A stretch of DNA of 64,000 nucleotides. It comes from Bradyrhizobium centrolobii (lineage in GTDB: Bacteria; Pseudomonadota; Alphaproteobacteria; Rhizobiales; Xanthobacteraceae). The notes beneath the pieces are model-generated. The model was not told where the DNA came from. It searched no databases and saw nothing but the letters and a program-made list of their open reading frames with translations. The DNA lies in assembly GCF_001641635.1 (NCBI RefSeq), contig NZ_LUUB01000036.1:86603-150602 (forward strand), read 5' to 3'. The translations under genes were made by a program, and so were the position numbers. Below are positions 49,041-60,047 of the stretch, in pieces. Within the stretch, counting starts at the first letter, position 1; each line of letters begins with the position of its first letter.

Positions 49041-49358
49041 CTATTTTTTCTCGTCCTTGGTCAGCAGCAACTGGCCGCGCTTGCGGATGGCGGCCTGCGC
49101 CATTTCGGCGAAGCGCTGCAACAGCCAAGGCAGCGTCACCTCGACCCGGACATGATCGTCGGCAACGTCGACCTGGCCGGTCGCGAGCTGCCCGAGCGCG
49201 CGGATGCGGAAGATCATGCTGTCGCCGCTCCAGCGTTCCTCCTCGACCTGCATCACGGGAACGCTGGCCGCGGCACGGCCAAGTCCGGACTTGAGCCGGC
49301 GTACCGCTTCCTCGCGGCCGAGACGATGCGGAATGGAAACGACGAGCGGTGCTGACAT
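49041..49358 (-). CDS. Polyhydroxyalkanoic acid system family protein
   Basis: A 105-residue protein beginning MSAPLVVSIPHRLGREEAVR and continuing VRRLKSGLGRAAASVPVMQV, WSGDSMIFRIRALGQLATGQ and VRVEVTLPWLLQRFAEMAQA. That is the pattern of the PHA_gran_rgn family linked to polyester granules. The ATG at 49358 gives the usual family N-terminus; an upstream start at 49388 is less likely. It faces the treY end, three bases away, so the two genes are convergent. Confidence 0.82.
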   Translation of the reverse strand: MSAPLVVSIPHRLGREEAVRRLKSGLGRAAASVPVMQVEEERWSGDSMIFRIRALGQLATGQVDVADDHVRVEVTLPWLLQRFAEMAQAAIRKRGQLLLTKDEKK

Positions 49359-49454
49359 AGCCGTGCCCCGTGCTGATTGATTCCTCACTTAGTCATGCCG
49401 GCCGCCGTGGCAAAGGTTCCATGCACACTGGACCGGCCGGTGCGTTTCACAACC

Positions 49455-49479
49455 GGAACTTCCGAAGTTGCGGCAAGTT
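49455..49479 (+). promoter_or_regulatory. EcfG-type promoter for the DUF3309 gene
   Basis: GGAAC (49455-49459) is followed after 16 bases by AGTT (49476-49479), close to the GGAAC-N16/17-CGTT consensus. About 53 bases separate it from the ATG at 49539. Confidence 0.55.
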
Positions 49480-49538
49480 GCTCCAGCGCAACCGGACAAG
49501 TGCAAGCAACCCTTTCACAAGGGGGGAGGAGATTTCGT

Positions 49539-49703
49539 ATGTCTATCGGTACAATCATTCTGATCATTTTGGTCATCGCCCTGCTCGGCGGCTTCAGCGG
49601 CGTCGGCGGCGGCCCGTTCTACGGCACCGGCTATTACGGCGGCGGCGGCCTCGGGCTCGTCATCATCATCCTGCTGATATTGCTTTTGCTGGGACGGATC
49701 TAG
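49539..49703 (+). CDS. DUF3309 family membrane micro-protein
   Basis: A 54-residue protein: an N-terminal hydrophobic helix (MSIGTIILIILVIALLGG), a glycine/tyrosine-rich centre (GPFYGTGYYGGGGLG) and a second hydrophobic end (LVIIILLILLLLGRI), which is exactly the DUF3309 form. A GGGGGGAGGAG ribosome site precedes it. These proteins are often stress-induced in rhizobia, and the promoter upstream agrees. The function is unknown. Confidence 0.88.
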   Translation: MSIGTIILIILVIALLGGFSGVGGGPFYGTGYYGGGGLGLVIIILLILLLLGRI

Positions 49704-49744
49704 CCGCACACCCTTCGAGTGTCGTCGTTGGTTTGCGACCAAAC

Positions 49745-52420
49745 CTACTTCACCTTCGCCGCCAGCTTCTTCATCGCCGCCTTGATCGACGCGGCGGCGT
49801 CGTCGTAGCCCTCCCACGCCTTCGATCGAGCCAATAGACCCGGCACCGTCCGCAGCGTGTATCGCTTCGGATCGAGATCGCTCTTCACCTGCGCCCAGTT
49901 CAGCGGCATCGAGACCGTTGCGCCTGCGCGCGCACGCGGCGATAGCGGCGCCACGGCCGTCGACATGCGGTCATTGCGCAGGTAGTCGAGGAAGATCTTT
50001 CCGTTGCGCAGCTTCTTCGACATGTTGAGCAGATAGCGCTCGGGATCGTTATCGGCCATCCACTGGCAGACGCCTTGCGCAAACGCCTTTGCTTCCTTCC
50101 AGCTCACCTTGTCGCGCGCGCCGTAGAGCAGCGGCACCACCACGTGCAGGCCCTTGCCGCCGGTGGTCTTGCAGAAGCTTTCCATGCCGACATCGGCCAG
50201 CCGCTGCCGCATGTCCTTCGCCGCCTCGACGACATCGGCAAAATCGACATCCGGGGCGGGGTCGAGATCGAACACCAGCCGGCCGGGCGTGTCGTAGGCG
50301 TCCGGTGCGCAATTCCAGGGATGCAGCTCGACGCCGCCGATCTGCGCGACAGCAGCGAGTCCCTCGACGCGATCGATCTGCAAGTACGGCTTGCGATCGC
50401 CGGAGACCTTTGCCAACTCGAGCAGGTTCGAGGTGCCCTGCATGGCATGACGCTGGAAGAACTTTTCCCCCTCGATGCCGTCGGGCGCCCGGACGACCGA
50501 GCAGGGCCGCCCCTTCAAGTGTTCGATCATCCATTCCCCGACCGCCTCGAAATAGCGCGCGAGATCGAGCTTTGTGACGCCCTCGCCGTCCCCACCATCC
50601 GGCCACAGCTCCTTGTCCGGCTTTGAGATCACGACGCCCATCACCTCGGCGGTGCCGGCGTCTTTCAACCTCTTGACCGACTTCGCTGCGGCCTTCCTCT
50701 TGGGAGCAGGCTCGGCGAGTTCGGTATCGACGGGTGTTTCCGCCTCGACCTCCTCGGCCGGCTTGTCCTGCCGCAGGCCCTTGAATGCGGCCTGACGGAT
50801 ATTGCCGTCGGCGGTGAAGCCGGCGAACTCTATCTCGGCGACGAGCTCCGGCTTCAGCCAGTGCACGTCGCGGGCCTTCTTCGGCGCGTTCTTGCCGCCG
50901 AAGGGACTCTCGTTCGATGCCGCTTTTTTCAGGAGCGGCATGATGCGCTTGACCTTGTCAGCGCCAAAGCCGGTGCCGACGATGCCGACATAGGCGAGGT
51001 GATCGCCGCGATAGACGCCGGCCATCAGCGAGCGGAATTTTCCGGCGGTCGTCTTCCAGCCGCCGATCACCACTTCATGCCCGGCGCGGCATTTCGCCTT
51101 GGTCCAGCTCTCGGTGCGGCCGGAGCGATAGGTTGCGTCGAGCTTCTTCGACACCACGCCTTCGAGCTTGAGCTTGCAGGCCGATTGCAGCACTGCATCG
51201 CCCCCGCTCTCGAAGTGCTCGACAAAGCGGATCTGGCTCGACTTCCTCTTGCGCGCGTCCAGAAGTTTCTTGAGCCGCGCCTTGCGCTCGCCGAGGGGCA
51301 ACCGGCGGCAATCGAGGTTCTCGGCAAACAGGAGATCGAAGGCGAAGAAGATCAGATCTTCGGTCTTGCCGTCCGAAAGCGCAGCCTGAAGCGAGGAGAA
51401 ATTCGGCGCGCCATTGTGGTCGAGCGCGACGATCTCGCCGTCGATCATCACGTCCGGCAGCGCGCCGGCCTCCTTGACGATCGAGGCGAACTTGTCGCTC
51501 CAGTCCAGCCCCTTGCGGGTCTTCAGCGCCGCCTCGCCGTCCTCGACCCTGAGCTGCACGCGATAGCCGTCGAACTTGATCTCGTGGCACCAGCCTTCGC
51601 CGGCCGGCGGGCGCTCGACCGGCGTACAGAGCTGCGGCGCGACGAAGTCCGGCATCTCCGAGACTTTCCTGGCATTCGTCGCCGTCGAGGTCTTCTTCCT
51701 TGCGGTCTTGCCGACCTTCAATGCGGTGCGAGGCGCCGGCTTCACGGTACGCCCCTTGGTTTCTTCGGCGCGGTTGGATTGCCACACCGCATCGGCCTTG
51801 CCCTTGGCGCCCTTCGCCAGCATGAAGGGCTTTGGCGCGCGGCCCTTGCCCTCGGCGATCTGCTCCATCGCGCGTCCGGAGGCGACCGACTTGTCCTCGT
51901 CGAGAATGTCGTTGTCCGCGCCCTCGCGCGCATAATCGTCGCGGTGCTTGATCAGGAGCCAGTTGGTGCGCTTTCCGCCGGTGCGATCGCTGCGCATGCG
52001 CACGAGCACCCAGCTGCCGTGCAGCTTGTCACCCTGGAGCGTGAACTTGAGGTCGCCCTTCTCGAAGCCGCGCTCGGGATCATCGGATTCCCAGTAGCCG
52101 CGGTCCCACAGCATCACCGTGCCCCCGCCATACTGGCCTTCCGGAATCGTGCCTTCGAAATCGCCATAGTCGAGCGGGTGATCCTCGACCTCGACCGCAA
52201 GCCGCTTGTCGTGCGGATCGAGCGAGGGCCCCTTCGTCACCGCCCAGGACTTGAAGACGCCGTCGAATTCGAGCCGGAAATCGTAATGCAGCCGGCTCGC
52301 ATCATGTTTCTGGATCACGAAGCGCCGCTGCTTCGAGGGTGTGACCGCGACCTCGCCGGAGGGCTCCGGCGTCTGCTCGAAATTGCGCTTCTGTCGATAG
52401 GTGGAGAGCTTTCTCAGCAC
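49745..52420 (-). CDS. ligD: ATP-dependent DNA ligase D (end-joining)
   Basis: An 891-residue three-domain LigD. Residues ~30-170 are the 3'-phosphoesterase ([39 protein letters not shown]). Residues ~255-560 are the ligase with nucleotidyl lysine in [14 protein letters not shown], then [10 protein letters not shown] and [16 protein letters not shown]. Residues ~610-890 are the primase-polymerase ([45 protein letters not shown]). With Ku it rejoins broken ends. The domain order is that of Pseudomonas and rhizobia. GTG 52420 is the start, though its ribosome site is weak. It is divergent from ku. Confidence 0.95.
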   Translation of the reverse strand: MLRKLSTYRQKRNFEQTPEPSGEVAVTPSKQRRFVIQKHDASRLHYDFRLEFDGVFKSWAVTKGPSLDPHDKRLAVEVEDHPLDYGDFEGTIPEGQYGGGTVMLWDRGYWESDDPERGFEKGDLKFTLQGDKLHGSWVLVRMRSDRTGGKRTNWLLIKHRDDYAREGADNDILDEDKSVASGRAMEQIAEGKGRAPKPFMLAKGAKGKADAVWQSNRAEETKGRTVKPAPRTALKVGKTARKKTSTATNARKVSEMPDFVAPQLCTPVERPPAGEGWCHEIKFDGYRVQLRVEDGEAALKTRKGLDWSDKFASIVKEAGALPDVMIDGEIVALDHNGAPNFSSLQAALSDGKTEDLIFFAFDLLFAENLDCRRLPLGERKARLKKLLDARKRKSSQIRFVEHFESGGDAVLQSACKLKLEGVVSKKLDATYRSGRTESWTKAKCRAGHEVVIGGWKTTAGKFRSLMAGVYRGDHLAYVGIVGTGFGADKVKRIMPLLKKAASNESPFGGKNAPKKARDVHWLKPELVAEIEFAGFTADGNIRQAAFKGLRQDKPAEEVEAETPVDTELAEPAPKRKAAAKSVKRLKDAGTAEVMGVVISKPDKELWPDGGDGEGVTKLDLARYFEAVGEWMIEHLKGRPCSVVRAPDGIEGEKFFQRHAMQGTSNLLELAKVSGDRKPYLQIDRVEGLAAVAQIGGVELHPWNCAPDAYDTPGRLVFDLDPAPDVDFADVVEAAKDMRQRLADVGMESFCKTTGGKGLHVVVPLLYGARDKVSWKEAKAFAQGVCQWMADNDPERYLLNMSKKLRNGKIFLDYLRNDRMSTAVAPLSPRARAGATVSMPLNWAQVKSDLDPKRYTLRTVPGLLARSKAWEGYDDAAASIKAAMKKLAAKVK

Positions 52421-52476
52421 GACCGGACCCGCATTCTCTTTCCGCGTTGAAGCCTATCACGGCAAAAGTCCCATCC

Positions 52477-52509
52477 GGAACCAAAACCCAACAGGCCGGT
52501 TGGGGTTCC
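52477..52509. promoter_or_regulatory. Symmetric bidirectional EcfG-type promoter for ligD and ku
   Basis: On the plus strand GGAAC (52477-52481), N16, GGTT (52498-52501). On the minus strand GGAAC (52509-52505), N16, GGTT (52488-52485). The two promoters are mirror images within a 33-base near-palindrome (CCCAAC inside pairs with GTTGGG). They would start transcription about 58 bases before ligD and 32 before ku. Confidence 0.7.
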
Positions 52510-52539
52510 TAAAACGCCTTGAAAACACTGGAGAATAGA

Positions 52540-53424
52540 ATGGCTCCCCGCGCCTACTGGAAGGGAACGTTGAAGCTGTCGCTGGTGAGTTGCCCGGTCG
52601 TGCTCTATCCCGCGACCACGGCGGCCGAGAAGACGCGGTTTCACATGATCAACCGCGAGACCGGAAACCGGCTCAAGCAGCAGATGATCGACGCCGAGAC
52701 CGGCGACGTCGTCGAGGGCGATCAGAAGGGACGCGGCTACGAGCTGCGCAAGGGCAAGTATGTCGAGATCGAACCGGAAGAGCTCGAGGCGGTCCAGGTC
52801 GAGAGCAATCACACCATCGACATCGAGAGCTTCGTGCCGAGCGACGAGATCGACCAGCGCTACCTCAACCACCCCTATTACATCGCGCCCGACGGCAAGG
52901 CTGCGATCGATGCCTTCGCCGTGATCCGCGACGCCATGAAGGATCAGGAGCGCGTGGCGCTTGCCAAGATCGTACTCACCAACCGCGAGCATGTCATGGC
53001 GATCGAGCCGCTCGGCAAGGGCCTGCTCGGCACCACGCTGCGCTACCCCTACGAGCTGCGCGACGAGGACCAGTTCTTCGACGACATCAAGAGCCCGAAG
53101 ATCACCAAGGACATGGTCGAGCTCGCGGGACACATCCTGCACTCCAAGGCCGCGCATTTCGATCCGTCCGAGTTCAAGGACGAGTATGAGAACGCGCTGA
53201 AGGCGCTGGTGAAGCGAAAGGCCAGCGGCAAGAAGATCGAGCTCCCCGAACCAGAGGAGCGCCCGAGCAATGTCGTCAGCCTGATGGACGCACTGAATCA
53301 GAGCCTGAAAGGGCGCGGTGGCTGGAGGAAATCGGCGCGATCCCATCCGCGGCGAACCACGAGCCGCCATCGCAGCACGCGAAAAACGCACCGTTCGACG
53401 GCGCGGCATCGCAAGGCGGGTTGA
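52540..53424 (+). CDS. ku: Ku protein (non-homologous end joining)
   Basis: A 294-residue bacterial Ku that binds DNA ends as a homodimer and recruits LigD. The core begins APRAYWKGTLKLSLVSCPVV and continues TRFHMINRETGNRLKQQMID, VEIEPEELEAVQVESNHTID and DQRYLNHPYYIAPDG. The C-terminus is basic (RRTTSRHRSTRKTHRSTARH), typical of Ku tails that contact DNA. The ATG at 52540 with GGAG seven bases upstream is used; an in-frame TTG at 52519 lies inside the leader. Confidence 0.95.
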   Translation: MAPRAYWKGTLKLSLVSCPVVLYPATTAAEKTRFHMINRETGNRLKQQMIDAETGDVVEGDQKGRGYELRKGKYVEIEPEELEAVQVESNHTIDIESFVPSDEIDQRYLNHPYYIAPDGKAAIDAFAVIRDAMKDQERVALAKIVLTNREHVMAIEPLGKGLLGTTLRYPYELRDEDQFFDDIKSPKITKDMVELAGHILHSKAAHFDPSEFKDEYENALKALVKRKASGKKIELPEPEERPSNVVSLMDALNQSLKGRGGWRKSARSHPRRTTSRHRSTRKTHRSTARHRKAG

Positions 53425-53430
53425 TGGCAT

Positions 53431-53537
53431 CGTCATTCCAGGGCGATGCGAAGCATCGAGCCCGGAATCCATCGCGACGATCGTGACTTGAGGCGGCATG
53501 GATTCCGGGCTCGCGCTGACGCGCGCCCCGGAATGAC
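53431..53537. repeat. Palindromic intergenic repeat
   Basis: The arms CGTCATTCCAGGGCG and CGCCCCGGAATGACG enclose a second pair, CCCGGAATCCAT and ATGGATTCCGGG, giving a long cruciform. I recall similar units scattered through Bradyrhizobium genomes. It fills the gap between the convergent ku and kdpE genes. Confidence 0.65.
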
Positions 53538-53545
53538 GCGTCGGA

Positions 53546-54235
53546 TCAATCCCCCGCCTTCAGCCGATACCCGATGCCCGTCTCCGTCAGCACAAAGCGC
53601 GGCCGTTCCGGGTCGGCTTCGATCTTCTGCCGGAGCTGGCGGACATAGACGCGCAGATATTGCGCATCGGTCAGCTCGTCCCAGAGCTCCTTGAGCAGGA
53701 AGCGATGGGTGAGCACCTTGCCGGCATGCTGGACCAGCACGCGCAAGAGGTCGTACTCCTTCGGTGACAGCTTGATCTCGCGCTCGCCGACCTTGACGAT
53801 CCGGCGCACGAGATCGACGGAGAGGTCGCCGGTGCGAAACACTGGACGCTCGCCCTTGACCTGAAGCTGGTGCCGCAGCGCGGCGCGCAGGCGTGCCAGC
53901 AGCTCGTCCATGCCGAACGGCTTCGTCAGGTAATCATCGGCCCCAAGGTCGAGCGCCTGCACCTTGCCGGCCTCGTCGCCGCGGGCCGACAGCACCACGA
54001 TCGGCACGCTTTCATTGCGGGCGCGGATGGTGCGCAACAGCTCGTGGCCCTGGACGTCGGGCAGGCCGAGATCGAGGATGATGACCGCGGGCCCCTCTGC
54101 GAGCATTTCCAGCGCGGTCTTCCCGTTCGGCGCCTCCAGGGTCTCGTAGCCCTGCGTCGTAAGCCCCATCCGCAGCAATTTGCGGATGGGCGGCTCGTCG
54201 TCGATGATCAGAACCTTGATCGGGGCAGCACTCAT
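53546..54235 (-). CDS. kdpE: KdpE response regulator
   Basis: A 229-residue OmpR-type regulator. The receiver domain has the acidic pair in VLIIDDEPPIRKLLRMGL, phospho-acceptor Asp in VIILDLGLPDVQGHELL, and the lysine in DDYLTKPFGMDELLARL. The winged helix has VKVGEREIKLSPKEYDLLRV then HRFLLKELWDEL. It activates the kdp structural genes when phosphorylated by KdpD. Its ATG overlaps kdpD by four bases. Confidence 0.95.
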   Translation of the reverse strand: MSAAPIKVLIIDDEPPIRKLLRMGLTTQGYETLEAPNGKTALEMLAEGPAVIILDLGLPDVQGHELLRTIRARNESVPIVVLSARGDEAGKVQALDLGADDYLTKPFGMDELLARLRAALRHQLQVKGERPVFRTGDLSVDLVRRIVKVGEREIKLSPKEYDLLRVLVQHAGKVLTHRFLLKELWDELTDAQYLRVYVRQLRQKIEADPERPRFVLTETGIGYRLKAGD

Positions 54236-56955
54236 GCGGCGGTATCCAATGCGTGGGTCTGCGCCGGAACGGGCAGACGAATGGTCAGGACGGCGCCACT
54301 GCGGTCGCTGCGGTTGGCGGCCGAGATCGTGCCCCTCATCGCCTCGACGAAGCCGCGGGAGATGGCCAGCCCGAGCCCGGTGCCGGGACGGACATGGTCG
54401 CCCTTCTGCACGCGATAGAACTTGTCGAACACGCTCTCGAGCTCGTCGGGCGGGATGCCGTTCCCTTCATCGGCGACCTGGAGCACGACGTGATCCTTGT
54501 CGCGCAGGCTCCTGATCGCGATCGTGGTGTCGGGCGGCGAATATTTCGCGGCGTTGTCGAGCAGGTTGAACAGCACCTGCTCGAACAGCACCGCGTCGAG
54601 CTCGAGCATCGGCAGATCCGCGGCCAGCACCAGCTCGACCTTGTGCCCGGTGAGGATCTTGCTGGCGCGCCGGAGTGCACTGCCGACGATCTCACTGAGA
54701 TCCTGCAGCGCCGTATTCGGTACGATGGCGCCGGATTCGAGCTTGGTCATGTCGAGCAGATTGGCGATGAAGCGATTGAGGCGCTCGGATTCGTCGATCA
54801 CGGTGGCGAGCAGGTCACGCTTCTCGGTGTCGGACAGAGCGCCGGCGAGATCGCGCATGGTCGAGGCCGCGCCCAACACCGAGGCGAGCGGCGTCTTCAG
54901 ATCATGCGAGATCGAGGTCAGGAGCGCGGAGCGGAGCCGCTCGGATTCGACGGTGCGCTTGACGCGATCCATGTCCTCGACCAGCAGCACGCGCTCGATC
55001 GCGAGCGCGCCCTGGTCGACCAGCGCATCGAGCAGCCGGCGCTGGTCCGGCGTCAGCAGCGGACCGGTGCGGTCGTTGTCGATGCCGATGACGCCAATCG
55101 GGCCGCGCCCGGTGCGCATCGGCAGGAACAGCCGCTTGGCGCCGGGTAGCGTATCCGAGCCGCGGCCGGCCGGCCGGTCGTTGCTCCAGGCCCAGTTGGC
55201 GGCGGCAAGGTCGGCCTGGTCGAGCTGATCCTCGGGCGGATAGCCGGATTTCACCGTGAGCAGGCCTTCGTCAGGCAGCAGCAGCACGACCCGGACCTTC
55301 AGCATCAACGCGGTCTGGTAAGCCGTTGCCCAAAGCACATCGTCGAGCGTGCCGGTGCCGGCGAGCTTGCGGCTGAACGCGTAGAGCTGCTCGGTCGTCC
55401 TGATCCGGCCAATTGCGGTATCAGCTTGCGTACGAACCCGTCCGGCAACGTTCGACACCAGGATCGCGATCAGCATGAAGAAGAAGAACGCGGCGACATT
55501 GGTCGGGTCGGTGATGGTGAAGGTGTAGACCGGCGGCAGGAAGAAGAAATTGTAGGCGAGCGAGGCCGCGACGCTGGCAAGCAGCGACGGCCACAGCCCG
55601 TAGCGCACCGCGACGGTCACCACGGCGGTCAGGAACACCAGATCGACGTTCTCGACGCCGAACCTCGGCTTGATGACCGCGGCCGCAGCAAGGCCAAGCG
55701 CGGTGATCCCGAGTGCCTTGAAATAGGGCAGCGCATCGAACGGCTCCGAGCGCGCCGCGGTCTGCACCGCCGTCTTCGGCACCGGCTGGTCGGCGAGCTC
55801 GTCGCCGGGAATGACGTGAACGCTGATATTGCCGGCCCGGCGCACGAGATCATGCACGACGGAGCCACGCGTCATCTCGAACCAGCGCGAACGCGTCGAC
55901 TTGCCGATCACGATCTGCGTGACGTTGTTGCCTTGCGCGAAGTTGATGACGTCGTCCGCGATGCGACGGCCGACGCCGGGAATGGTGAGCGCCTCGCCGC
56001 CCAGCGACTCGGCGAGCCGCAACGTGTCGGCCAGCCGGTCGCGCTCCTCGTCGGAGAGCTGGAGCGAGCGCCGCGTCTCGATCGAGATCGCAGTGAACGG
56101 CGCGTGCAGCCGGTCGGCCAGGCGTTTGGTGTAGCGCACGAGCCCGGCCGCGCGCGGATCCTCGCTGACGCAGACGAGAATGCGTTCGCCCGCGGCCCAG
56201 GGACCGGCGATGGCATTCGCCTGCATGTGGGTGAGTAGCTGCTCATCGACCCGTTCGGCCGTGCGCCGCAGCGCGAGTTCGCGCAGCGCGGTCAGGTTGC
56301 CCGGCGAGAAATAATGCTCCAGCGCCCGCTCGGCTTGTTTGGGCACATAGACCTTGCCCTCCTTCAGCCGCTGCATCAGGTCGTCGGGCGTAAGATCGAT
56401 CAGCTCGATCGCGTCAGCACGATCGAACACCGAATCCGGCACGGTCTCGCGCACCCGCACATGGGTGATCTGCGCGACGACGTCGTTCAGGCTCTCGATG
56501 TGCTGGATGTTGACGGCGGTATAGACGTCGATGCCGTGGGAGAGCAGCTCCTCGACGTCGAGATAGCGCTTGGGATGACGGCTGCCGGCCGCGTTGGTAT
56601 GGGCGAGCTCATCGACCAGGGCGAGCTGCGGCCGCCGCGCAATCACGGCATCGAGATCCATCTCCTCGATCATCTGGCCGCGGTAATCGAGCTTCTTGCG
56701 CGGAATCACCTCGAGGCCGCGCAACAGCGCCTCGGTCTCGGCGCGGCCATGAGTCTCGACGAAGCCGACCACGACGTCGACGCCTGCCTTGCGCTTGGCG
56801 TGGGCGCTTTGCAGCATCTCGTAGGTCTTGCCGACGCCGGGGGCGGCGCCCACGAAGATCTTCAGCTTGCCGCTCGCGCTCTCCTCCCGGCGCGCTGCTT
56901 CCAGCAGCGCCTCGGGCGAAGGACGTTGTTCGGGATCGCGGCGCTCTCGGACCAT
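54232..56955 (-). CDS. kdpD: KdpD sensor histidine kinase
   Basis: A 907-residue sensor. The N-terminal KdpD domain has Walker A VGAAPGVGKTYEMLQSAHAK; a UspA-like part follows (ILVCVSEDPRAAGLVRYTKR). Four hydrophobic helices lie at about residues 410-510 (DUF4118). A GAF-like region precedes the kinase, with phospho-His in LLTSISHDLKTPLASVLGAA, and ATP-binding motifs LLDNAAKYSP, DEGNGIPPDEL and GTGLGLAISR. It senses potassium and ionic stress. A palindromic repeat separates it from kdpC. Confidence 0.95.
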   Translation of the reverse strand: MVRERRDPEQRPSPEALLEAARREESASGKLKIFVGAAPGVGKTYEMLQSAHAKRKAGVDVVVGFVETHGRAETEALLRGLEVIPRKKLDYRGQMIEEMDLDAVIARRPQLALVDELAHTNAAGSRHPKRYLDVEELLSHGIDVYTAVNIQHIESLNDVVAQITHVRVRETVPDSVFDRADAIELIDLTPDDLMQRLKEGKVYVPKQAERALEHYFSPGNLTALRELALRRTAERVDEQLLTHMQANAIAGPWAAGERILVCVSEDPRAAGLVRYTKRLADRLHAPFTAISIETRRSLQLSDEERDRLADTLRLAESLGGEALTIPGVGRRIADDVINFAQGNNVTQIVIGKSTRSRWFEMTRGSVVHDLVRRAGNISVHVIPGDELADQPVPKTAVQTAARSEPFDALPYFKALGITALGLAAAAVIKPRFGVENVDLVFLTAVVTVAVRYGLWPSLLASVAASLAYNFFFLPPVYTFTITDPTNVAAFFFFMLIAILVSNVAGRVRTQADTAIGRIRTTEQLYAFSRKLAGTGTLDDVLWATAYQTALMLKVRVVLLLPDEGLLTVKSGYPPEDQLDQADLAAANWAWSNDRPAGRGSDTLPGAKRLFLPMRTGRGPIGVIGIDNDRTGPLLTPDQRRLLDALVDQGALAIERVLLVEDMDRVKRTVESERLRSALLTSISHDLKTPLASVLGAASTMRDLAGALSDTEKRDLLATVIDESERLNRFIANLLDMTKLESGAIVPNTALQDLSEIVGSALRRASKILTGHKVELVLAADLPMLELDAVLFEQVLFNLLDNAAKYSPPDTTIAIRSLRDKDHVVLQVADEGNGIPPDELESVFDKFYRVQKGDHVRPGTGLGLAISRGFVEAMRGTISAANRSDRSGAVLTIRLPVPAQTHALDTAA

Positions 56956-56997
56956 CAGGCGGTTACGACTCGTTAGGTTGTCCGCCTGCTCCTTCGC

Positions 56998-57136
56998 CTC
57001 TTCCCGCTTGCGGGGAGAGGCCGGAATGCGCGCGGAGCGCGTATTCCGGGTGATGGGGAGCTTCCGCGAGTCCGTCTATCACCGCACTCGCGGAAGCTCC
57101 CCATCACCCCAACCCTCTCCCCGCAAGCGGGACGAG
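56998..57136. repeat. Large palindromic repeat between kdpC and kdpD
   Basis: The inner arms of 23 bases (57049-57071 and 57086-57108, starting GGTGATGGGGAGCTTCC) are perfect complements with a 14-base loop. The outer arms at 56998-57020 and 57114-57136 (CTCTTCCCGC...) match with few differences. It probably forms a strong hairpin in the kdp transcript and may reduce readthrough into kdpDE. Confidence 0.75.
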
Positions 57137-57191
57137 GGAGCAACAGGCTCACCCGCAAATATAATCATCCGCGCAGCCCGAGCCTAGACCG

Positions 57192-57797
57192 CTACTTGGC
57201 GGCGATGCGGTCGAGCGCCAGGTTCAAGGCGAGGACGTTAACCCGGGGCTCACCAAGCAGGCCGAGCAGGCGACCCTCGGTGTGGGACGTCACGAGCTGC
57301 TTGACCTGGTCCTCGGGCATATTCCGAGCCTTTGCCACCCGCGGCACCTGGAATTGCGCCGCCTCCGGCGAGATGTCCGGATCGAGCCCGCTGCCCGACG
57401 TCGTCACCAGGTCGACCGGCACGGCGGCGTTCGGGTTTTCAGCCTTCAGCTTGTCCACATCTTCCTTCAGCCGGTCGGCCAGCGCTTTGCTGGTCGGGCC
57501 GAGATTGGAGCCGCCTGAGTTGGCGGCGTTGTAGGGTGCCGACACCGTCTTGGTCGAATCGTTCGGGTCCGGCGCCAGCGTCGCCGAGGGGCGGCCATGG
57601 AAATATTTGTCCTCCTTGAACTCCTGCCCGATCAGGGCGGAGCCGACCACCTTGCCGTCCTTCTCGATCAGGCTGCCCTGTGCCTGCGCGGGGAAGAGCG
57701 CTTCGGCAATGCCGGTCATCGCGAGCGGATAGGCGAGGCCCGTGATCGCAGTCAGCGCCAGCAACAGGACGATGGCCGGGCGGATTTCTCTGAGCAT
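57192..57797 (-). CDS. kdpC: KdpC, potassium-transporting ATPase subunit C
   Basis: A 201-residue single-pass subunit. The N-terminal helix is [20 protein letters not shown]. The periplasmic part shows [51 protein letters not shown] and [17 protein letters not shown], all diagnostic. The ATG at 57797 begins MLREIRP; an in-frame upstream start at 57848 lies inside a repeat and is rejected. Confidence 0.95.
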   Translation of the reverse strand: MLREIRPAIVLLLALTAITGLAYPLAMTGIAEALFPAQAQGSLIEKDGKVVGSALIGQEFKEDKYFHGRPSATLAPDPNDSTKTVSAPYNAANSGGSNLGPTSKALADRLKEDVDKLKAENPNAAVPVDLVTTSGSGLDPDISPEAAQFQVPRVAKARNMPEDQVKQLVTSHTEGRLLGLLGEPRVNVLALNLALDRIAAK

Positions 57798-57817
57798 GTT
57801 ACGTCTCCTATTTCTTC

Positions 57818-57905
57818 CGTCATTGCGAGGAGCGAAGCGACGAAGCAATCCAGGCTCTCAACCGTGGAGGCATTTCTGGATGGCTTCGCTCCGCTCGCAA
57901 TGACG
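57818..57905. repeat. Palindromic repeat between kdpB and kdpC
   Basis: CGTCATTGCGAGGAGCGAAG at the start is mirrored by CTTCGCTCC-GCTCGCAATGACG at the end, with AATCCAG/CTGGAT inside. This is another unit of the kind dispersed in Bradyrhizobiaceae. It lies within the kdp operon, three bases from the kdpB stop. Confidence 0.7.
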
Positions 57906-57908
57906 ATC

Positions 57909-60023
<2,115 letters not shown>

Positions 60024-60047
60024 GGAGGTCACTCCAGACATATTCGA

